Assembly (NCBI GenBank): GCA_031841125.1
Contig: CM063106.1
Span: 36,018,001-36,082,000, forward strand
DNA: 64,000 nucleotides
DNA from: Acanthococcus lagerstroemiae
Taxonomy: Eukaryota; Arthropoda; Insecta; Hemiptera; Eriococcidae
Direction of reading: 5' to 3'
Shown here piece after piece: positions 1 through 11,101 of the stretch (positions are counted from its first letter, which is position 1; the number at the start of each line of letters is the position of its first letter). Made by a program: the position numbers and the translations under genes. A model generated the notes under the pieces. That model searched no databases. It had not been told where the DNA came from and saw nothing but the letters and a program-made list of their open reading frames with translations.

Positions 1-1479
1 AACAGATTTCCGCGACTATTTCGAAATTATCAACTCATAAAAGAAAGTGTATGATAAAAATAATTTTAACCCTCACCAAGAATCATAATAGCTCTTGTAT
101 GTATTTTCCCCCTGTTTTGAGGGTTCCCCATTCCAAACTTACTTGGTGGCAGAGATGCCATTAAGTATACGTAGCGAAATTTTCTGAAAAGCCCGATGTT
201 CCGCCCAAACGTCGGAATTAGATCCAAAGAAGAATACACCCCATCTAAAGATCTCACCTGTGGGAGCTTTTGGTGGGAAGTTTTCTAGGAGTGAGTTGTG
301 GTTTTTATAGATTTTAGTTTATTAGTTGGTGGGACTTAATCTCAGTGTCGTTGGAAGGATAATTTTGCCTGATAAAACACTTGATGAACAAAATAAATGC
401 ATCAAATGCCTAATCGTTACTGCATATGCAGGAGACAGAGCTGAGAGAGGAGGAGGTGGATAAACCTTCCCTAGTCAGTTGTTCAGGTGAATTTGAATAA
501 AATTCTAAATAAGCTACTCCCTTTTTAGAGCTCAAAGTTCTCTTTCTGTAGAACAATCAAGTTAAGGACTTCAAATCACACAATTCTGAGGGAAGGGGAA
601 TTCATTTAACGAAGATACGATACAGGGTGTCTACCAAGTACAAGTTTGTGAAATTCATGACCTTCCCATAACTTTTTTCATGGGCTCACAATACTCATCT
701 TAGGGGTCTTAAACTGCAAAAACAAAAACTAATTTTGACATTTCAGCGATACTCATTCAATTCGTGTATCTGATATTGTCTGACAATCGTGGTAATAAAA
801 ACAAATTTTCGAGTACATTTTAACTATCAACTTTCACTACAAGCTGCTAGCGATTATCGATAATCACCAAAATACTACAGCGTATACATCATAACATCTA
901 GATGCATTGTAAACTATGCAAATAGGTCTTAATTAAAGAAAGCTCGTACTTCACCTTATTGGACCATACTAAATGAATTTGGTATGACTACTATACCTAG
1001 TGTACAAAGTGAAAAAAAAGAAACCGACTAATTATTGGAATCGCGAATTTCCGTAGGAAACTTCCGTTAATACATGGCCCCGTCAGTCGGGCTATAAAAT
1101 ATCGTAAACATTTCCTCAATTTCCATACAGTCATGCATCTTTACATACAAGGGAAAACGGAACCAAAAAAAGAAATAAAACGAACCCACTTCATTGTAAT
1201 TGAAATTCTGTAACAAACCTCTCTGAATCCTTTTAATCCAACTGTGGACAAACAAGCCATTCATAAATCACCTACCTCGACTATTTTTTTCCTCGCCGGT
1301 GAATTCCAACCCCATCGGAGCCATACATTTCCCGTTTCAAGTTGAAAATATATAGTTAAATTGAATCTTGTTCAACAGTTACGTGCAACTCCTGTTCATA
1401 TTTTTAATTTTCCTTAAAGCAGTGCACATGTTAGTACAATATACTTGGGGAAACCTCTCTGACATTTCCTATATGGTAC

Positions 1480-1518
<39 letters not shown>

Positions 1519-2515
1519 ATTTACTCGATTCAACATGGAACAAATTACTCGAGAAAAATGCGATGAAAAACAGAGCAGAGATGTAGAGTACTGTGAGTAC
1601 TTCGGTGGAGTGGAAAGTCTTTCTTTCACATCGGCCAGGTTTGAAAAGTTGCCTTTTGGTGCAAAACTGAGATATGCAAAATTTGAATACGAGTACGAAA
1701 TAGCTGTAATTTCATCCGGGACGGTGAAATTCAGAAATTGAATTCCTGGATTAGAAGAGAAAAGCTACTTTTCTTCGTTCTTCTTTATGCTGATTTCTGA
1801 TCTGACATTTGAATTTAACAAGAATACTTTTTGGTCCAATAAATAATTTCTTTCCCATTATGGCTTCGCTGTAAGGGTTACTTGTCAACGAAAAAACTAA
1901 GAACAGCCCTTATAGATACATTAGAACTGTGTAAGTTGATTTAACCGAATCTGATGAACAGCCCGCATCCAACATGTTTAACTGTATTGTATTTGTTCCA
2001 TCTTGATACTCAGTTGTTTCTCTTCGTACGTTATTAAGGTTTGCGATGTTACTCGGCAACGTGCAAACAGGACATCGGTATCTTTTTCGCTTTTCCGTGG
2101 CGGGTTTCTCTTGTTCATGTTTTCAGTAATTTTACGCTTCTTTTCTTCTACGTGAACCAAAACGAAATATGCTTTTATTCGTCTCAAAAATGTTCATGTT
2201 GTTCACTTTTCAACGTACCATGTAGACGGAATGAACCTATACTAGATCGAAAGATAAACAGATAGATACTATGAACCAGTGCCTAACACACTGCAAAATT
2301 ATGAAGTTCAGAAAATCGGTTAACATTTCGATACCAACATTGTGAGAAAAAAAATTCAGGCATACTTCAAATTTAGCTTTCTGAAATACTTATGAATTAA
2401 AGCATCCCTTATCTTTCAGGTGCGACTTTTTCGGAAATTGTGCGAGAGAAGTATTTAGTCCGAACCGCAGCGAGGACATGCGAAATGAAAAAAAACGAGA
2501 GTTTGTAGAAAAAGC
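1..2515. other. no gene recognised; AT-rich sequence
   Basis: I see no open frame with recognisable domains. Short ORFs on both strands lack motifs and codon bias. Near 624 the sequence CAGGGTGTCTACCAAG resembles the ends of many insect TA-inserting elements, but I found no partner end. A poly(A) run lies at 1481-1515. Confidence 0.6.
1481..1515 (+). repeat. 35-bp poly(A) run
   Basis: Uninterrupted A homopolymer. It could be the tail of a retroposed copy, but no target duplication or recognisable body was found on its 5' side. It creates lysine or phenylalanine runs in spurious short ORFs on both strands. Confidence 0.9.
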
Positions 2516-2524
2516 GCATGTATT

Positions 2525-3092
2525 GGTGTGGTGGGACGTATGGCGATGCACGCATGCCAAAGTGGCCCCTGAGACACCGCACCCCCGGCACCGGAAACTA
2601 CCCTTTCGGGCATCGCATCAGTACCGAGGGGAACGCTTTGGGGCCGGGCCCGAGCCCCCATTTCTCCTGGCCGAAACGGTGCGCGCGTCCTGCCAGGGCC
2701 ACCACGGGGTTCCCTACTGACCGAGGTCCGCACTCCCAGAGCGCTCGCCTGGAAATTTCAGGTCCCCCGCAGCCGGACGCGCTGCCTCTTCCTCTTCACT
2801 CACTCGTCGTGTGAGATTCGTCTGATTGAAGCTCCAGCCCTTGCACTGCGGGCGAGCTCGGCTCCAGCCCTGGTGCTGCGGGCGAGCTTCGCTGGATGGT
2901 ATCCGCCGCCGCTGCAGCAGCAGCAAGTCCAGCTTCTCCTCCTCCTTGCGTCCTCTGTCTCGACCACTCAGCCTCCATCTTCCGTCGCATGATGGCCGAA
3001 ACGAAACACGACACCCGGTTCCAACCGCTTCGGCTCCTCAACAGCTCCGAGACCAGGGTGTCCGGCGCAAGACGGTCGATCACGCCGTCTCC
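2525..3092 (-). mobile_element. 5'-truncated R1-like LINE copy (3' end only)
   Basis: On the minus strand this 568-bp block is a close copy of the 3' end of the R1-like LINE at 23190-26161. Both begin on the plus strand with GGTGTGGTG and share the GC-rich 3' UTR and the coding end. It is flanked by a direct repeat GCATGTATT (2516-2524 and 3093-3101), a target-site duplication marking a complete insertion event. Homology stops abruptly at 3092, as expected for incomplete reverse transcription. GC content is far above the neighbouring DNA. No poly(A) tail is seen at the 3' end. Confidence 0.88.
2796..3092 (-). pseudogene. C-terminal end of R1-like LINE reverse transcriptase protein
   Basis: Open frame for about the last 98 residues of the LINE protein, with no start codon because the element is truncated. 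It contains a W-rich segment followed by AIMRRKMEAE, like the conserved tail of R1-clade ORF2 proteins, then an alanine-rich and low-complexity end. The frame here is uninterrupted, whereas the longer copy at 23190-26161 has lost frame in this same part. This copy therefore shows how the family protein normally ends. Function beyond being the tail of a retrotransposon polymerase is not known to me. Confidence 0.75.
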
Positions 3093-3101
3093 GCATGTAT
3101 T

Positions 3102-4189
3102 AATTGATACTAAAAACAGATCTGAATTCGCGTGCTACGAGGTATAAACTATTAAACTGTAACTGAAGTGATATCCTACCTGGCCAATTGAGGAAGAAAA
3201 TAGAGAGTGAGTCAGAGAATAAGAGGATGAACGTGGTTCAGAAAAGATAGGAAGAACAGGTATGCAGGCGACAAAAGACGTTTATTGGACGCTCGCATCG
3301 TGCTGAACAGGAAGTAGCCAGACAGGATGATTTATACAAAATGTACGAGTATATTCCCGAGGAGAGAGTTGCCGCACAGGTTTCAGACAGTTTTCGTAAT
3401 TTTCGTGATTTCAGACTCCATCGAAATTTCAGTCCCACAGCCCATACCCATACTAACTTCTGTTTCTCAAGTTTGAAATTTCCTATAAAGGTGAACTTAG
3501 CTGATGTAAAATTTTATTGAAAGCTTCAAGTTTAGTAAGAATGCTAGAAAATTGTAATTTACATTACATATTTTGTAGAACTTAACATGCTTTATACTTA
3601 TAGTTTGGTTTGCCTAGAAGTAGAAACAGTCTATGTTAGGGGGCAGAACTTTTTAGAAATACGCAACTGTCTCTCTGTTCCGGAAGGCTCCCGGAACAGC
3701 GGGATATTCCCCTGTTTGAACAATAATACATGCATAAAAATAATAGAAACTCAGTGAAATTAGAGATGTCTAAAAGAAAAGCCGTAATACGAGTATGATG
3801 CCGGTAAGGAAACTTGAAAGAGATCAATTTTACTTTAAAAAAAAAAATTAAAAGTCAATCCGGTCGTCGATTTTGGAACAGCGAGATCCATGGAACAATG
3901 AGATTCAGTGTCGCATTGTTTCAAAATGAGTTATCTGGATAAATGTTATTATAGCCTTAGAAACACTTCCGATCCTGTGTAATGCATATTCGAGTCCAGT
4001 CGTGGCTTTTTAGAGTAACTCGAGAAAAAAATAAAATTATTGCTAAAAAAAAGTTTTGATTTTCTTGCCTTTTTAGTAGGTGCAGTGAGTCCATTGCTCC
4101 CTTCCTTCCACGAGGCCATATGGGTCGGGAAAATCTCTATCCTTATAAAATCGTTTGTTTGTATGTACCCGTGAACTGGGAGAACTTTT
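3102..4189. other. no gene recognised
   Basis: AT-rich sequence. A small hairpin-forming inverted repeat TGTTCCGG / CCGGAACA lies at about 3677-3700. Nothing else supportable. Confidence 0.55.
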
Positions 4190-4400
4190 TAAATTCATTT
4201 TTAGTTTTGAGCTTAGCCCAATTAAGAGACCCTTTTGAAATCTAACAAAGTATTTATGGTAGGTAGGCGGATTCACCCCTTACTGACTCCTCCTTCGGCT
4301 GCCCATTTCTGGGTATAGCTCTCCGTCATTTCTCTCCATTTGTCCACTGTTTGCTCCAAAAATTACCAGAGAGTGCTGCTTCCACGCAGATGGAGATTAA
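4190..4400 (-). mobile_element. RTE-like LINE 3' fragment
   Basis: Read on the minus strand, about 4270-4400 resembles the last coding segment of the LINE at 7209-8438: a run ending in a sequence related to EAYAQKWG, then the proline/tyrosine-rich end. It is a short, strongly diverged 3' fragment of the same superfamily. Boundaries are approximate and no target duplication was found. Confidence 0.45.
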
Positions 4401-4528
4401 TTGCTTCATACTTTCTAATAATGATAATCCTGGTAAGCTGATTTACATGAAGGGATGAGTTCAAGAGTAATCTGAATCTGTGGTTCAGAACCAAATCGAT
4501 CCAACTCCAAATTTAGTAATAAGGATTG

Positions 4529-4882
4529 TTGGGACGTACAGATTTTTTTTTGGAGGGGGGTTAAAGTTGTGGAAGTCCCAACTGACTCAACTCAGAATTC
4601 CCAAGTATCAAAGCAAAGAAAAAAAAAACCTTTCGACTTGCTTGATTTTTCCAACTGACTCAACTCAGAATTCTTAAGTATCAAAGCAAAAGAAGAAGAG
4701 CCGTTTGACTTGCTGGGTTTTCCCAACTTCTGAATTCAATTCCAAAGTATCAAAGCAAAAAATAAAACCTTTGAACTTGTTGGATTTTCCCCACTCGCCT
4801 GAACTGAAATGGTAAAATTTCCCAACTGCCAAGTGGAAAATGCGTACGGGGGGTTGCCCCTACCCCTATCGGTACGTCCCTG
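4529..4882. mobile_element. hAT-like MITE with internal tandem repeats
   Basis: 354 bp flanked by a perfect 8-bp direct repeat AAGGATTG (4521-4528 and 4883-4890), the target-duplication length of hAT transposons. The ends are inverted: TTGGGACGTACA on the left and the complement of CAGGGACGTACC on the right. The related element at 51757-51942 has the same CAGGGCCGTACC-type terminus and also an 8-bp duplication. There is no transposase; the interior is almost wholly a roughly 70-bp tandem repeat. It is non-autonomous and would have needed a hAT transposase supplied elsewhere. Confidence 0.78.
4577..4835 (+). repeat. about 70-bp tandem repeat, ~4 units
   Basis: Units begin near 4577, 4650, 4722 and 4790, each with a phrase like CCCAACTGACTCAACTCAGA followed by AAGTATCAAAGCAAA and an A-rich stretch. 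Divergence grows toward the right. It makes up most of the interior of the enclosing hAT-like MITE. A similar vocabulary recurs in the larger array at 52830-53660. Confidence 0.8.
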
Positions 4883-4890
4883 AAGGATTG

Positions 4891-6519
4891 AACTTCTATT
4901 TTACAAACTCGGGGTAGTAAAACAATTATTCATTGTCTCCAAAATATAAACTAACAGTTCCAAATACAGGGAAATAGATACATCTTGAAAACTCCAACTG
5001 TGATGATTTCAAAACTTGAAATTTGGAATTGGATTGTTCTGACTTTGAGCCATAAATATTTACTTTTGATTAGGTCTAGAACTCAGTCCACTGTACTAAC
5101 ATTCTATTACCCATCCAAGATTATAAAATTTATTAGATTGTTTACATTCAGTTCTGGTTTTTTTTTGTTTTTTTTTTGAGATAATGAATGCTTTTATTTA
5201 AATTAGTTTGAAGTTCCTTTTCAGACTTTTCCTCCAAGTCTTAGGTATAAAGTTTTTTCCTCTAAGTTTTAAGTATGAAGTTTAATTTCAATGACCTTTT
5301 CGTATAAAAGTTAATTTTTCACTTTCATAATATTATTACAATAACAAAAATTTGTTTTGTACGAAATAAAAAATTCTAATAATGTGTAATTGGGAAATAT
5401 CTCCTATGTGTTGATGAAAATACCTCCTATGTGCTTATATTGGTTATTTTATATTCTTACGAACTGTACACAGAGGAAAACTTTTAAAACTTATTCAAAC
5501 TCGATTCTAAATTTTCTAAACTACGATTTAAAATTATTTTCCACAGCCTGAGTCAGGTAAGCACAAAGTCATACAGTTTTTTCGCTCCCCTGTAAAATTA
5601 TGTTTTCTGCACGTAAGAGGTACTTAGCAGAACATCGACGAAATCTATGTACAAATGAATCGTTGAATGTTGAAAGGGCGTAACTCTATAACCCTAAGTT
5701 ATCGGAAATCGTTAAAAAAATGTCTAGCATCTTTACATATCTTGGTTTTGTAAGATTCAAATTTTTTATGGGTAAGTAATCACTTGGGACGAGTTATGGC
5801 GGTTAGGTTCAAATTTTAACGTACAATTTAATCCCTGTAGAAATTCCCAGAGTTCATGGAGATCCGCCCTTTACACATTTTAAGTTTTTATCCTCAAATT
5901 TCGATCTGTTCTTCGTTCATGTGGCGGATAAATTGAAGACTGTCAGGGTTCTCGACAGGGTTTCACAAAATCGAATGGCAAAACATTTATTAGGCCTTGG
6001 TAAGTACAAAACTAAATGAAATTTTCCATTAAAAAATGAAAAAAAAAATTACAAAATTTTCAAGATTATTTAAACTTAAAAATGAATTACAAATTGACCA
6101 TAGTATGGTTAATTCTTCGTTCTTTTTAAATCTATGGAATACCTCCATTCAAATCTTTTTAATCAACTTGAAAAAACCAACAAAATTTTTAAATAAGATC
6201 TGAATTAAACAATCATTTTTGATTATTTTTATGGTTCAAAACTCTCAACAATTCATTTTTGATTAATTTTCGGTTGCTTCAATAGCTGCGATTGTAGACC
6301 ACTCATCGAAAATAATCCTGAAGAAGCCGGCATACTCTTTGGTGATGTATTGGAGAATTTTGCGAAGGTCTGTAGCCTTATTCTGCGGAATCCGGACTCA
6401 TCCCGTAGAGTACGCGAACACATTCAGAAATTCAATGATTTGAACTCCTAATTTCTTCGATAAACGGAAACTGATTTTCTCCATCTTGGGATGAAATGGC
6501 CGTTATTATAACCAGGCTG
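4891..6519. other. no gene recognised; AT-rich
   Basis: Low-complexity AT-rich DNA with poly(T) near 5158-5178. The only coding-like patch is at 6275-6487, listed separately. Confidence 0.5.
6275..6487 (-). pseudogene. coding-like relic, family not recognised
   Basis: On the minus strand about 70 codons read through with one internal TGA. The segment contains KKLGVQIIEFLNVFAYSTG and, after the stop, LRKILQYITKEYAGFFRII and FDEWSTIAAIEA. The composition resembles a folded protein rather than random AT-rich DNA. I do not recognise the family. No start codon, splice signals or neighbouring coding sequence support a live gene; it may be an old exon or a transposon remnant. Confidence 0.25.
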
Positions 6520-6915
6520 TCGAGCCTCTAGTCTACATAAATTAGGTTCTAACTAGGAAAAAAATCATAGAAAGCTGAAACTTGGTACATTGGTCTAATT
6601 ATGTGTCCTGGACAACATACTAAAAGTCCCAACGAATCCGGCGCTGGCGTCGTTCCCTAGGGGGAAAAATGGGGGCGTACAACAGTTTTTTGCTTATATC
6701 TCGCTAAAATTTGAGTTCAGAAAAAAAAGTTCAAATGTGATAGAAAATAAAAAAATACATAAAAACTATCTTACACATTTTCCCGTAGAGTGCGTATTTG
6801 TCGAATAAATTAATATCAAACGTTGATGTTTCCTCGGTGTATACATTTAATAGAACTCATTGTAATTGATGCAACGTAGATTTGTACGCATACGAGTAGA
6901 TTTATTTCAAATGCT
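6520..6915 (+). repeat. left arm of long inverted repeat
   Basis: This arm matches, in reverse complement, a right arm found in two pieces (9520-9788 and 12126-12268). Clear matching stretches include CATAGAAAGCTGAAACTTGG, the block around AATCCGGCGCTGGCGTCG, CTTACACATTTTCCCGTAGA and, further inside, ATTTAATAGAACTCATTG. Similarity looks like 80-90% over the best parts and fades at both edges. The two arms could be long terminal inverted repeats of one element, or two copies of one repeat family in opposite orientation. Confidence 0.75.
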
Positions 6916-7208
6916 CGCAGCAGTGATGGAATGAAGAGAATCACCCCCTCCCATCTTCCGCGAAAAGAGATGTTGGAAAGTGAGCAAGTTCGTGCGAAAA
7001 ACAGATTTTCAGTTCTTCATCGGTTGTCTTCAAGAACGAGGTTCTTTGGAAAAGTAAGAGAGTAATGGACAGGTATGACGCTTCCTCCAATACAAATACT
7101 GCTGTTGATAGACCCTAATGACGTCACTCTGTTTCCTCATTTTTGATTTAAAAAAAAAAAAATTAACAATACCTAATAATCGCTGGTTTTCTGTTTTCTT
7201 CTTGTAGT

Positions 7209-8438
7209 ATACATTTTATTCATTTATTTTATTTATTAATAAGCAGACGATACATTCGTTTTTCCGTACTTAATATCTATTATGGTTGAGTCAGGGGGTA
7301 GGTATTCCCCTTTCTCGGTATGGCCTCGCCCCATTTTTGGGCATAGGCCTCTCCGACGTCTCTCCATTTTCTCCGGATGGCCGCTTCCCTTCGCCATAAT
7401 GACCCTACTTCTTTTTTGAATTCGTCACACCAATGCGTCATTGGCCTTCCGATTGATATTTTCCTCCTATATGGCACCCATTCCTCCACTTTCTTTTCCC
7501 ATCTTCCCTCTCTTTGCCTGATAATATGTCCCGCATATTTCCATGTAAGTTTCTTAATGCAATATTCTATCCCAATTAGTCCACTTTCTTCCCTTATTGC
7601 TATATTTTTTATTCCATACTTCCGTTTTAACTCACTTCTCGCCATTGCTTTTTGTATATTTCCTAATCTATTTATTTCTGTCTTAGTCAAGGCCCAGGTT
7701 TGGGCACCATACGTGAGGACTGGGCTTGTACAGCTTTCCCCTACCTTTATTTTTAATTTGTGCCCCATTTTCCCCTTATAAATCTCTTCAAGCCCCTAAT
7801 AGCTTTTCCATCCTTTCATTATTCTCATGTTCAATTTCTTATCCCTTCTATGTATTTCTGAAAGATATTATTTGGCCCAGGTATGTTACTCCATCCTTCC
7901 TTTTAACTTCTGTTCCCCCAATTGTTACTACTGTCTCCATCTTCCTATTTGTTAACAATATTGTTTTTTCCCAATTGATTTCCAGTCCCGCCTTTTTGCT
8001 TTCTTGATACAACCCTTCTCCTAATTGTTGTATTTCTTCTACTGAATTAGCTATAACCACCACATCGTCCGCGAATCGTAAATTATTTAAATATTCTCCA
8101 TTTATTCTTATCCCTTTCCCTTTCCCTTCCCAGTTCAATCCCCGGAAAATTTCTTCTAACGTGCTAATAAATAGACTGGGGGAGAGTGGGTCGTCTTGCC
8201 TTACCCCTCTCTCGATTTTGAATCGTACCCCCACCTTGTCCGTCTTTATGTAGGCTTTAGTCCCTTTATACAACATATTTTTGATAATTTTGATGTATTT
8301 TGGGTTTATCCCCTGTTTCTCTAATGCCCCCCATGGGAAGTTGTGCTCCACTGTGTCGAAGGCTTCCTGAAAGTTAATGAAGAGGAGGAAAGTTTCTAGG
8401 TTGTATTCGTTAGATTTTTCTATTATTTGGTTTATCAC
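7209..8438 (-). mobile_element. RTE-like LINE, 5'-truncated
   Basis: Minus-strand LINE fragment holding the second half of a reverse transcriptase and the C-terminal region, ending in an AATAAA-type tail (plus-strand TTTATTCATTTATTTTATTT near 7209-7240). The tail resembles the ends of copies at 17290-18400, 27258-29757 and 39830-40880. Homology begins at 8438, immediately beside the decayed gene at 8455-9400. No clear target duplication was found. Confidence 0.82.
7280..8438 (-). pseudogene. reverse transcriptase fragment of RTE-like LINE
   Basis: Two minus-strand open pieces, 8438-7848 and 7768-7280, form one frameshifted protein. The first carries RT motifs in order: FINFQEAFDTVEH (region with the first catalytic Asp), GVRQDDPLSPSLF, then LRFADDVVVIA, where the FADD box holds the catalytic Asp pair, and the TYLGQIISF region. 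The second has the post-RT signature SPVLTYGAQTWALTK, an AGHIIRQ motif and a W-rich end. About 80 bp between the pieces contains the frame breaks. The 5' part (endonuclease and first RT motifs) is missing. Non-functional retrotransposon relic. Confidence 0.82.
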
Positions 8439-8454
8439 GAAGATGTGATGTGGT

Positions 8455-9400
8455 ATACATACTTGTACCTCATTTCAATTTTATGTCGGAAAATGGTTTG
8501 CCAACCATGGACTGGACGCCAAGGTTTCTCACCAATGCGCTTTCGTGGCAGTTGATTGAAGCATCCCCTATAACACCTGTGGATAGGGATGCTATGTTCG
8601 GCGACTCTGGGAATGGGTTATGTGTCAAAAGCCACTGTGTTAACTTTTCAACATCTGAAGTATCACGCAAAATTCGAGGACGTAGGTCAACATGTTTTTG
8701 CTTAAATGTCTCTTGCACCCTCTGTACTCCTCAACTTCTTCACAAATGGCCATCACAACGGGCATACTCAAAATCCATTTTTGAATCACAGAAAATAAAA
8801 CTAATATTAATCCTGATAATTTATTTTCAATTGACCGAAGAATAGAATAGAAAAATAAAAAATATCAGTTATTACAAATTTTTTATCTTCAGTTCTCATA
8901 TTAGGAAAACTTCTAATTAAATGAATTTGAGGAAATTTCAATATTAATATTATTTTAATTAATCGATTTCTTTCCATTCATTTTTTATTACCAATAATTA
9001 TTTTAATTATATCTATAATTCATTTAATAATTTTACATTATAATAAATCATCTATTCCTTTCTGTATACCACGATCACGTGTCAATCCTCATCTGCTTTT
9101 CATGAGTCTCATCAAGGTCTGTTCGGTGGTTATACCACTCCAAATACCGACAAAGTAGTTCTGACTTCTTCTTATGGTGAAATACTTCGAAAATTCAGTG
9201 TAGGTTTTCAAAATCTCTAATTTTGTCTCGTAGGTGATAGGCATCTTGTAGATTAAGGTGAGCAGTCTTGGCGGACGGTGAATGTCCAACTGCAAGGAAA
9301 AATTCAAGCATCTGCTGCACGCACTCAAAATGCTACGGCCAGTTACCCATTCTTTATGCACCAACAAATGTTCTTACCAATGATACCGTTTGGAAATATT
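8455..9400 (-). pseudogene. decayed member of an uncharacterised conserved family, split by a NUMT
   Basis: Minus strand, in order: a segment ending YFVGIWSGITTEQTLMRLMK followed by a stop and GLTRDRG; then the mitochondrial insert; then SVIQKWILSMPVVMAICEE; then, after a frameshift, KQKHVDLRPRILRDTSDVEK, LTQWLLTHNPFPESPN and STGVIGDASINCH. From memory this order (EQTLMR, GGLTRGRG, CE, EQHVDLR, LVQWF..H.PFP, GVVGD..INCH) matches a protein family repeatedly seen in arthropod and cnidarian genomes with no assigned function. Several frameshifts and stops make it non-functional. It may itself be part of a mobile element, because the family is often multicopy. Confidence 0.55.
8785..9062 (+). other. 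nuclear mitochondrial insertion (NUMT), cytochrome b fragment
   Basis: Extremely AT-rich block. From 8862 to about 9061 one frame reads as the central part of cytochrome b: SVITNFLSSV, then KWIWGNF where both W codons are TGA (8922, 8928), then RFLSIHFLLP and SIIHLIILH. The two histidines, in SIHF and IIHL, are 14 residues apart, as the haem-ligand histidines are in cytochrome b. TGA as Trp indicates invertebrate mitochondrial coding. The part before 8862 is frame-disrupted. It lies inside the decayed gene of the previous entry, between its GLTRDRG and SVIQKW segments, so it was inserted there. Confidence 0.68.
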
Positions 9401-9519
9401 GAATCCACAGTTTAGCTGTGGGGCCTCAAGCCTCGACCTCTGGCATATGAGTCTCAAATCATTGCATCAAGCCACTTAAGATCTTACTCAGACATGTAAA
9501 TTGTTTGACAAAGTAAATA

Positions 9520-9788
9520 GAAATTAATGTATTCACGCGTGCGTGAGTCTACTTTGCATCGATTACAATAAGTTGCATTAAATGTACACATGGAGAAAAC
9601 TTCTCAACATTTGATATTTATTTATTCAAGGAATACGCACTCTACCGGAAAATGTGTAAGAACAGTTTTTGTGTATTTTGTACTCTCTATCACATTGGTG
9701 AGAATTTTTTTTTTCTAAACTCAAATTTTAGTGTGATATAAGCAAAAAACTGTTTCACGCCACAAATTTTGCCCCCTAGGGGACGACG
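9520..9788 (-). repeat. right arm of long inverted repeat, inner piece
   Basis: Reverse complement of the inner part of the arm at 6520-6915. The stretch AATACGCACTCTACCGG (9632 onward) mirrors the left arm, and the matching continues inward through the AT-rich tract to about 9520. It stops at 9788 in CGACG, where the 2,337-bp Transib-like element begins. The arm resumes at 12126 with the duplicated CGACG. Confidence 0.75.
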
Positions 9789-10354
9789 CACAGTGTAACG
9801 AAACACAAAAAAACCGCTAATAATAGGAGAAAACGAATACGAAAAAAAGAAAAAAACAACAAAAGGAGTTTGTTATAGACAATCTGGAGGCAACGTTTTC
9901 GTACTCCACATATTCATCACCCCACTCTTTCAACTGTTAGACATAACCAAAGACAAGACAAACATTAATCGTGTGTCACAATCATTGACCTTTCTGTTTT
10001 GTGCGCTTCACGTGTCAAATTAATTTTGGTTGTACTGAGTTTTTTTCTTTGAAAAAAATCATGAAGGAACCTGAAGGTAAGTCCATTCCAATAATTTTGA
10101 ATGTATTTTTCCAAATTAATTTCTTTGGGCATACAAAAATAATTACTAGACACTAAAATTTAACAGCAAAATGGTGCATTTAGGACTGCAACTTTTTTGG
10201 CAGGTCCTGGCCGGTCTTGAATTTAGTACCATCATTTAGAGTGCATCTTAAGCTACAAATTAAAAAAAAAAAATAGCTGCCAGAACTTGCCTAAAAAATT
10301 AGAAAAAATTTTTAGTCATTAAAAAACAGGTGAAAAACAAAATTAGTAAAAAAA

Positions 10355-10760
10355 TAAATAGATAGACTAGTAAGTAATCAATCTTGATGAATGATACATC
10401 AATGCCCACAATTCTTGGGGAGCTGAATCCAACTTTAGCATCAAATTTTAGCTAGCCCCCCCCCCCTATGACCCAAAAGTGGGCCCAAAAAGGGACTAAA
10501 AAACAGAGTAACTAATTTTTGTAGATGATATATCATTACCTACAGTTTTTGAGATGCTGAATTCAAATTTGCCATTAATTTTTAGTCAGCTCCTACCCAT
10601 GACTCAAAAATAAACTTAAAAGACAGCTTTAAAATAAAGTTAGTAATTTTAGTGTATGATACATCATTGCACATACCCAGTTATTAGGACGTTGAATCTA
10701 AACTTGGTATTAATTTTTAGCTACTCTCCACCTCGGACTCAAAAAGGAGGTTTTAAAAAA
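10355..10760 (+). repeat. about 132-bp tandem repeat, 3 units
   Basis: Units centred on ATGATACATCAATGCCC-like phrases near 10391, 10525 and 10656, each followed by a GCTGAATC-like phrase, an AATTTTTAGC-like phrase and a CCC-rich run with GACTCAAAAA. The first unit holds a C9 homopolymer near 10458. It lies in the left half of the Transib-like element. Confidence 0.78.
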
Positions 10761-11101
10761 ATTTAAAGAGATTTTTCAAATTTTTTTGGTAGGAAATATG
10801 GCAGGTAATAGAAATATAAAATATTTCAACTCTTGAAATCTTTTTTAAAAAAAATGTATTTAATAGTTAGGTATTAGTAGGTTTTAAGACAAATAAATGA
10901 CAAAATTTTCTGCTAAATTTTCTACGTTAAGTTGCGCATCACATAAGTGAAATAAAATTTAGTATTATTCTATAGGTTTGAATAAAATGTAACTTTTTCG
11001 TTTGAAAATAACTCCAGCTACCTACATCAAAGTTGCAGGCCTATTTTGTCACATTGTTATATCATTAAGTTATTTAATCGTAAATGATGTTTTTGATTTA
11101 G

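Noticed and set aside
624..660. TA-element terminus (CAGGGTGTCTACC)
   Set aside because: Resembles a common insect TIR, but no inverted partner was found within the window.
7377..7781. 134-codon plus-strand hydrophobic ORF
   Set aside because: Antisense shadow of the LINE C-terminal frame on the minus strand.
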